Below are positions 53,701 to 62,700 of a stretch of 64,000 nucleotides of DNA, piece by piece (the stretch's first letter is position 1; every line of letters begins with the position of its first letter). The notes under the pieces are model-generated. The model searched no databases. It was not told the origin of the DNA and worked only from the letters and a program-made list of their open reading frames with translations. This DNA is from Pipra filicauda (taxonomy: Eukaryota > Chordata > Aves > Passeriformes > Pipridae), in contig NW_024104620.1 in assembly GCF_003945595.2 (NCBI RefSeq), forward strand, positions 2,948,501-3,012,500, in the 5' to 3' direction. The position numbers and the translations under genes are program-made.

Positions 53701-56700
53701 ATAAAGGGGTGGAGTGCATTGAAATGTAGGGATTTCTCTAGTATGACCCATTCCTCTTGGCCCCTGGATATTCTTGTTCTGGTACGGTGTAACTGGGAAG
53801 TTGTGGGCAGGTGGGGAAATGTGACTGGGATTTTGCAATTGGAAACTTTGATTTTCTGAAGCTGGAGGGTGGAGAATTTCTCTTATGTCCTGTGAAAGTG
53901 GGAGAGTAGTCACACTACCTACTTCCATGCACCTAAATTAGTAAAGCAACAAGGTAAGACCATTGATGCTCTTCAGACAATCATGGGAGAGACAGACAAG
54001 ATCCCCCAAAGGGCAGCTGGAGACACCTGAATTATCGTCTCTCTCTGCATCACCTTCTGTGAACGTTTTCCACTGCTTTGTTTGCAAAACTTGGACCCCT
54101 GTGTGGTCCCTGCAGGGTGTTGGGGCAGGCTGAGCCCCAACCTCCTGCCACTGCTGGTGCCAGGGTCCATTTGGCCTCAGCTGTAGGTTAAGAGTCACTG
54201 CAGAAAGCAGGGAGTCAGGCTGAGACCCTTTTTCCCTCAACCATCTGTCTTGCAGAGGCTGCCAGCTGTGTTTCTATTTTAATATTTGTTTAACTAAAAG
54301 ATGCATTCTAGGTCTAAGGAGAGGAAAATGAGAGCTTTACTTAAATTTCATCTAATTGTTTGTCCATCTCCTTATTTTCCTTTTCTTTTCCAAGCTCCAT
54401 ATGACATTGATGTTTTATTTCACAGTGGCCAAACCACACTGAACTTATTACAATTTTCTTCATTGTAAACGAATATTTAAAAATATTCTATAAAAATTTT
54501 GACTGACCGACTTTTTGTTTTTAAATTTCTTTCCTGGGAACTGTTTTGTTGTTTTCCTCAGAAGTACATGGAATGTTAACATTATCAGCTTAGATTTTGT
54601 TCTCCAGGATTTTTGGGACTTTGTTTAATTGAACTATAAAATCTGTTTTGGGCTTAAATCTGGCCCTCAAATTTATGTTCAGGGTTTTATTTAGATAATA
54701 TCCCCATAGCTTTTTTAAAGATTTAGGTGAGTGATGCTTGGAATGCAAATGAATTAATAATTCCCGAATAATGGATGCATTGTAATAAATTCTGATATAT
54801 AAAATTGTAGGTAATAGTGAAGTGGCTGAGACAATAAATGTAGGAAAAAATGTTAAGGTAAAATGCTCTTTTCCAACGTGGTATTTTGTAGAATCACAGA
54901 ACAGTTTGGGTTGGAGGGGATCTTAAAAATCATCTAGTTCCAATCCCCCAATTTATGTTTAAGTGCTGTTTTCCTACAAGGTGTAATCTTGATTATGTAT
55001 GAGTTGAGTGAACTCTGAATTTCCTTTTTTAGTGAATTTAATTTAAGAATAATAACAGAATTTTACCATGTTTTATACTCAGTATTGAATATATTATGGA
55101 GGAGGGGGAAGAATTGTCATTTCTCACTCTAAGCAGCAGTAAGAAGTAAAACCATTTGGTGAGATTTATTCAGGAATGGACCAAAGACTGTAAAACACCT
55201 TTGCCTGTTTAATGGTTTATAGTGCTTGAACACCTTGCTTATTAAATGCAGTCACATTTTCTTGTTCAATGAAAGTTACAGTAGTAAATACATTGTGAAA
55301 TGAAGAGTCAAGGTCAATGGAGGCCAAAGCTCTTTTTCTGTGCTCACACCGAGTGGCACAACGCAATGAAGGCAATCTCTGCTTCTCCTACTAGACTTTA
55401 TTAAAACATTACAACCTTGGCAGGATCACCTTCTGATGGAACAAGATTAACTGTATGGCTGCTGCTGCACGATGTGCTCGGGCAGGTCTCTGTTGAGGGA
55501 AGACTGAATGCTGAGCAGATTTGCAGTGACTTTGAGTGATAAGAATTATTCGAAATAACCAAAATGTTTTCTAAATTGGGGCCCTTAGCCTTTTTCCAAT
55601 CATTTTACAAAATGCTTTCTACTTACTCCATTGAGGATCAGCCTTCCACAGCAGTCAGAGAGGAGAAGGATGGCAGTGTCTGCCTAACACAATCATAATT
55701 GTCTCTGAAGCTGTACTTTGCAAATGCTGCTTCCTTTTATTAAAGAGGAGATTTATCACGCAGAACATACAGGTTTTAGCCTGTCTTGGAGATATGGTAT
55801 AAAGTTAGGAAATAAGGAAAGCAAACATAATTTTGTCTCCCGTGTGCCGGGTCTTTGAATATTCTAATAGGTTAATTGGATCATAGGAAGGTTGTTTTCT
55901 GAAACGCAGTGCAGGTTATAAAGGATAACAGTTTTCCAATGACACGGATGAGGTTTGTTTTGTGGGCATGAAATTCAATAATGGAAAGCTTTTAATAAAT
56001 ATATAATTTACGGAAGACCAAGACTTACATGACAAATGTAGTGTCATATTTAATTTGGGATGGTAGCATGCAGCTAAAAGGGATCTACACATTAACCATT
56101 TGTTCTATAGGGAAGCAGTACAGCAGGTAGAGGATTGCTTGTGCAGAATTTGCTGGGAAAGCCACAGATTTCATGGAAGGAGCAGAGGGAGAAATAAGAA
56201 CAATACCATTTCCTGATGCTGTCTCTTTTTTCAGCCTCAAGAGTTCCATAGAAATATTAAGACTGCAAATAATACTGTTTTGAGCTGCAATCACTCTGTC
56301 TAGCTGTCTTCTGTATCTGCAAGAGAACAGCCACAAGGTGACCTCTTCCAGCAGCATGGATCCTGCAGATGCAATGCTATCAGAGGGAAGAAAAGAAAGC
56401 AAAGGAGAGGAGTTTAAGTGAGGAAAAGAGCTTATTTTTGCCTATGAAGAACTAGTCCTTTATATATTTCTTTACAAAATAAATATATATTTCTTTGTGG
56501 TGTCTGAGGGAGGGAACTTATTCACAACATCTCTTTTTCCTCATGGCTCATCCCTGCACAGATCCTCCAGAGTCCCTGACAACTATTACCAAAGCTTTCT
56601 GTCCAAAACTTGGAGATTTCAGCAGCACATAGAAAGGCCCTTGAACACCTCAATGAGGATGGTTCTTGGCTGCTCTTGTGCTGGCAGAAGCTGAGGCCTG

Positions 56701-59700
56701 CTAGGGAAGGATTTATTAACACTTCTTAACTATAGATTTCCGTGTTCTTTGTATTTGCTTGTATCGAGGTCAGCCCATGGTTATACCTTTTTGCTACATT
56801 GGCAAAGTGTGAACCTAAACTCTGTGGGATATGGTTAGAGTGTCTCTCTGCTTCTCCTGCCTTTTCCCTGTGTTATTTTTCATCTTGTACACCCTCAACA
56901 GCATGGACAGGAGAAACCTAGGACTCACCTCTCCATTTTTTGTGGAGCTCCCCTTACCCTTTTTACCCCAATATCAGGTTTTATGTCCCCTTCATTGATC
57001 TCCAGTGTGGCTCCTGTCCTCCCTGCCTGCTTACACTTGTCTTCATCCCTCTCTGTCCACAACCTCTCCCCACCTCTGGTGAACTCCACATCTGGGTGAT
57101 GTTTAGGGCAAGGTGCACGAGCCTATGTCCCAGCTGAAGAAAACTCGAAACACGGATTTGTCTCAAGGGTGAATTACTTCTTTTCAACAACAGACATCAG
57201 GTGAACCAGAAAGAAACAGGAATTAATTTTCTCCATATCTCAGTGGCTCCCTGACCAACACACAGTCTCTTGACTCGCCTGAAGTTTTTCACCAGGGCTT
57301 GATAAGCACTGGAGAATTTTTTACTATATACTTTGTAATAACAATTAGTTGTTATTCCATTAGTTCTAGCTGTTACTAGTCTCCTGGGAGTGATGTAGAT
57401 ATGGCTTGTAGTGACGCCATTGCATTAATAATGGTCTGTTATATTCAATGGATCAATTTTACCTGGTTTTTTTTTATTGGGAATGAGATTTAGCTTGACA
57501 TTACAGTAACCACTTACCATAGGTGATTATCTCAATATGTTTTCTCACTTGTGTTACGTATGAACTTCTGACGAAAATAAACCTTCAAGTCTCGCTTTAC
57601 GTACAGACTTCTGACCTGATTAGTCTGAGGTATTCATGATAATAAATCCACCAGTGCTTTGCTGGGAAGTGGAAATACTTCATTGTTTGTTGTTTTCTGT
57701 GACTGACCTGAAAAAATAAATATTTTCCTGCCAGTGTAGTGTAGTGAGTCAGACAAGAAATCTTTTTACTTCACTCTGATGACACCTCAAACATTCATTT
57801 CCTTTCTAGTCTTTTAGAGAGACTTCGACTGAACACATACTTTTGCTTTCTCACCACCTGTACTGGATTTTTCTGAAATTTTCAAGAAAACCTCCAAGCA
57901 GTATTTTTTATGTTTTATCTTCTTATTATTTCAGGGGCCCAAAGACACGAAGTAGCCCTAATGAATGGGCTGACTGTTAACTTGCACCTCCTGATGGTAT
58001 GTCTTTATGATGTATATTTGATGTTTTGTTGACAAGTATTTTTCTCCTTTCTTTGTGTATGTAAGCAAAGTGCTTTCTGAAGACCTCACAGAGACAGACC
58101 TGGGTGACAGACTAACTTCTTTTAAGCCTTGGGAGTTGTATCTTGAATAATGTATGTGCAAGACCTGGCCTCACTCAATACTAAGCAGAAAAGCTGGACA
58201 GAAAAATATTTTCAAGGACTTTGGATGGGAAGTTTGAGCTGTTCTCACGTGTGTTGTATGTCAGTCACCAAAAGAGACCTTATTATTTCAGGAACATTTA
58301 CAAGTAATTTTTCAGATTTCAATTTCACACCAAATTTCGAAGTTCAGGAAACGAGAGCTCAACTGTGAGCAAGACAAAGCTGTAATTTCAGCCAAACTTT
58401 TAAACAAAAGATAGTAGAGTTAAGCTGTTTTATATATACCTAAATTTTGATAGAGTATTTTGATTTGTATTACATAGTGGCTATAAGTGTGTCTTATTTA
58501 TGCTCAGGTACCTCTGTGGCTACATAAAGCCTGTCTCTGGTTCTCTAGTATTTCCAAAGATTTGGTTCAACTGAGTGTAGATGTGAAGCTTTGTTTTGAG
58601 TGATTCACACAAAAAGTTTTATCCTTTGAATCTGTTCCTCTGTGAAATGTCTCTGACCTTTGTTAAGTTAAGATGGCAGGGTGGGGGTAAGTACAAACCA
58701 ACTCACTTGGCTACTCTACCCTGAATCAGGTGCAGCAAAGTCAGACCTGTCCCAAATTTCTTGAGTACACAGTCCATGCAGAGCTTTGTGTAACCCAAAC
58801 TTGAGCTGGAGGACTTGTGAGTCTCCTACTAATCCTCTTGGCATGGTGGCCAGCCCAGCTTGCCTTCACATGAGGAACTAAGAAGGAAAGACCATCCTGA
58901 AGGTGCTTTGGAGAAGGCAAAGGTCTTTGCAGAAGGCTTAGTCCTTTGGTCAGAGTTGTTTCAGAGTGAGGGATGATTCAGTGATTAATATTTTAGTGCA
59001 GGAATGAAAATCCAGTTCTTTTTCACTGTTTGCTATCGGCTGCTGCTTTTGCTTCCTGGATGGAGCTGGATAAAATCCCAGCTTCCCTGGCTGTAGTCAA
59101 AGCTTTACTGTTGATTCCTGTTAAGTGCAAGTTTTCGCTGCTGGATTTTTGTGGCCTTTGTTATAGATACATGAAATACAGTATTATAACACTTTCCTAC
59201 TTTGATAAATGTTATATGGACAAAAAAATATTTGTAATTTCTGGGGGATTCTCTGTAGTCTACATGAAAGTAAAGCAGTCTTTATTAAGTCATATGCTGA
59301 GAGCATCTCTCTTATCTCTGCTTAGATACATTTCAACATAATTTTTTTCTTCCTTAACAGCTATCTTTCTTTAAGCCTACTCCAAGACGCTATAAAATTC
59401 TTCTAGAAGCAAGAGCTTTTCCCTCTGACCATGTAAGAAATTAATAATTCACCATATTTGTATTATTAATCATATTTTTCCAAAGAATATCAGTAGTATG
59501 ATTTGAATATTTATTAGCTCATCTTGTCCAAGTAACATTACAATAAAAAAATCTGTCAGAAGCCTTTGAGCTCAGCATATTTTACAGATCGTAGCTTTAT
59601 TCCTTCTGTTCAAATAAAAAGTGCTACAAGAGGAAAAGATTGAATGGGTGCATTGATTTATTAGTCTTTTTAAAGACATTGAGCAAACTACTGGCCTAAA

Positions 59701-62700
59701 TCAACTAAAGTTGTAAATGTTTTATTAATTCTTGTTGCTGTTTTACTTTATGAAACCAAATCAATACAAACTCACAACATTAACACTTATATATCCCCAG
59801 ACAGAGATGGAAATGTTTGTTCTTAGCACTTTAGATTACTAGTTCAAACATCATTTGTCTGCTATAAAATAGGAGACAATAGCCCGTGCATGAGAGCTTG
59901 CAGCAAATTAATCTTTGGGTTTGTGGCCCACTGCTACTTTATCATCAACGCCATCTACTCGTGGAAATTGATAACGAATTTGATCTCTAAGGTGTGATAA
60001 AAATGGCTCGAGCTACTAATGGGTTTATTTGTAGCAAACATGGTGGCACAGATGTATAAACCTCAAATTGCTTCTATTCTAAGTAATGTTTATATTAATC
60101 CCACATTTGTTCCAGGCACACTTGTGTGCTTGGACTCCATCTTCCTAAATTTCTACAGCAGTTCAGTAATAATCTCTGCAACTGCCACTGCTTCAGCTCC
60201 TGTTGTGAAATTTTAAACTACTTCCTACCGTTATTTGATGATTGTTATTTGATCACCAGAATCGTTATTGATAAAATTGGCAGATAGGATTTTCAAAATA
60301 TTATGAGAGTTTAAAGCTCTTATTTCCTGCCAGCTGTGCAGCAAATAGAAGAGGTGAGAATAGCACAGAACCATATGTATGTGCTGGCCAAACCTCATTT
60401 GTGTTGGCAGCAGGGCATTGTGACAGCTTGGGATTGAGCGTGTATGACCAAGAAAAGTGGGTACCCAGGGCTCTACAGAAGTGATGCTCAGTCTTCTCCT
60501 TGGCTGTTATCCATGAAAGCTTGGCTTTCTGGCAAAGAAAAAAGTAAAGCACATCCTCCATCACATTATAGAACCACAGTTGGTTTAGGTTGGAAGAGAC
60601 CTTAAAGATCACCTCGTTCCAACCCTCCAAACATGGGCAGGGATGACACCCACTAGATCAGGCTGCTCAGGGCCCCATCTCCACCCTCATTCTGCTCCAT
60701 GAACTTATCCTGTAGGATTTAGGCTTTGACTTCTCACTCAAAAGTCCTTGCAGTCTTATATGAATTAAATTTGTGTCTTTTTTAATCCAAAGGAAATCCG
60801 CAAACTTTTCAGTGAAGTTGGATTATGCTTTCAAAGCATTACTTTCAGTGAAAGGCAAGGCATCTGAATTCCTGTTTGAAGTTCTGATGTGTTTGTCCTT
60901 TTTTTTTTTTTTTCCTTTTAGTTGTATATCATGTATTTGTGTTAATGTTGTCTGTGTGGAATTCTCTTCCAGTATGCTGCTGAGTCCCAACTTCGACTGC
61001 GCGGGCTGGATGTGGAGAAAAGCATGATCCTGCTGCAGCCACGGCAGGTTGGTGAGGAGTATGTCAGTTCTGCTTGCTGTCACTAAGGGCAGGAACATAT
61101 TTCATGGGAAAGTAGGGCATATATTCTCAAATATTGTAGTGTCTGCCTGCAGAAGTTATAATTTGTATTAAAACTCTTTAGGTAAAATTTATGAATCGTG
61201 TGGTCTGTTTCGGGGTATATTTTTTGACATTAAACCCCGTTTAATAATTGCTGATTCAATAGTTAATATTCCTGGAACAACAACAAAAAAAACGTTATTT
61301 TCCCTATTTTTCCTGTTTGCAAAAACCGACAGCACACTGAGTCACCTGCAAAATATAGTAACTCTTTGAGAAAGCCCATTGTCCTCTGAATGTCCTAAGG
61401 TAAGAGATTGCCATAACACGAGCAACACTGTCTGTATCAGCACAGACTGAGAGAAAGGTCTGCTCTGAGTAATATGCAATTCAGATTAATTTGAAAGGCT
61501 GCCTCGCTTCACTTCTGCAGCATTAAGAACTTTGTCACCTAACTATAAACCGAGGGTGACCTTTTGCTTCTGAGATCTGAGTCATCTTGTGAGTAAAGAG
61601 CCCTCTCCTGAATGCTTGATAGATTTGCAGAGATTGTTGAGATGATAACAGTCCCTTGCAATTCAACCATCTTGCCCAAACTCTTTTCAGTAACAAGTCT
61701 AATTTAATTCTAGGTTTTCACTGCCTAATTGATCCCTAGGTGGTGGTATGTTTTACAAGATCCCTTGCTAGGAAGACAGGAGGAGGATGGGGCAGTAATT
61801 TTCCTATAAAGAATCAAAAATGAGGTGGTTTTTTTTTCCTTTTGGTTGAAATTTTTCTATATTTAATGACCATAGGTTTGGGGATTTTTGTGCTTTTGAT
61901 GATGTGAGACATTGTTTTTGAAACATAAATATGGCAGGTTTATAATAGCTTCCTGTGGGATACCAAGTTTATTAAAAAAGTACAGAGTGAAAGTGATAGA
62001 CAACTTTCAAGTCTTGTGGGTGTCACAAATTTCAAATGCCACTTAAAAATCATTAGATATTCTGTTTGCACCAGGAATTTTTTGTTGTAAATTAAAACTG
62101 TCAGAAATATTAGAAAGTATAAAGCATGTTAGAGCATGAATTGAATAGACTTTTTATAACTGGCACCTTCAAGACTCATTTGCTAATGATTTTTTTTGAG
62201 GTTACTTGCTCATAGGCTACTTCATAGCACTACCTTTGTACATCATTACCATGCTAAGGATTTGCTTTTGATCTCCTTATGCAAGCAGCGTGGCTCATGG
62301 TAAAATATAGATTATGAAATAAGGACTGACAGTTTCATTACTGCCAGAGTTGATGTAAAATGTGTGCTTTAACTTTGTTTTAGGGGGAGGAGACCTTGAG
62401 GACTGAAGATATCCTTGCTGTAATTGAGAAGGAAGGGGACTCTATTGCTGTCATTATGTTCAGTGGGGTTCAGTACTACACAGGACAGTTGTTTGACATC
62501 CCTAGAATAACAAAGGCTGGCCAAAAAAAGGTAGGACTGCTCCAGATTCATCCTCTTAACACCACTTTTAGATCAATTTTCTGTGTGATATATTTTTAAT
62601 TTCTACTATTTTTTGGTAACAAAACATGGAATTTTGTGTGACTGGTAAAATGTAAAAGCATTGTGTGCCTTTATCCTTTGGAGGCTGTGTGCTGCATGAA

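Larger units (their letters stand above)
52253..57934 (+). other. KYNU intron between coding exons 3 and 4 (5.7 kb)
   Basis: The 5682-base intron has a GTAGGT donor and an ATTTCAG acceptor. It contains a short antisense CR1 fragment near 54889-54950 and a pair of 19-base direct repeats, each starting TTACGTA, at 57554-57572 and 57597-57615. The remainder is AT-rich unique sequence in which I see no exon or RNA gene. Confidence 0.85.

Noticed and set aside
62531..62599. Read-through of coding exon 7 into the intron as an alternative short KYNU C-terminus
   Set aside because: The frame closes at 62597-62599, but no AATAAA polyadenylation signal follows closely and the GTAGGA donor fits the family exon boundary.
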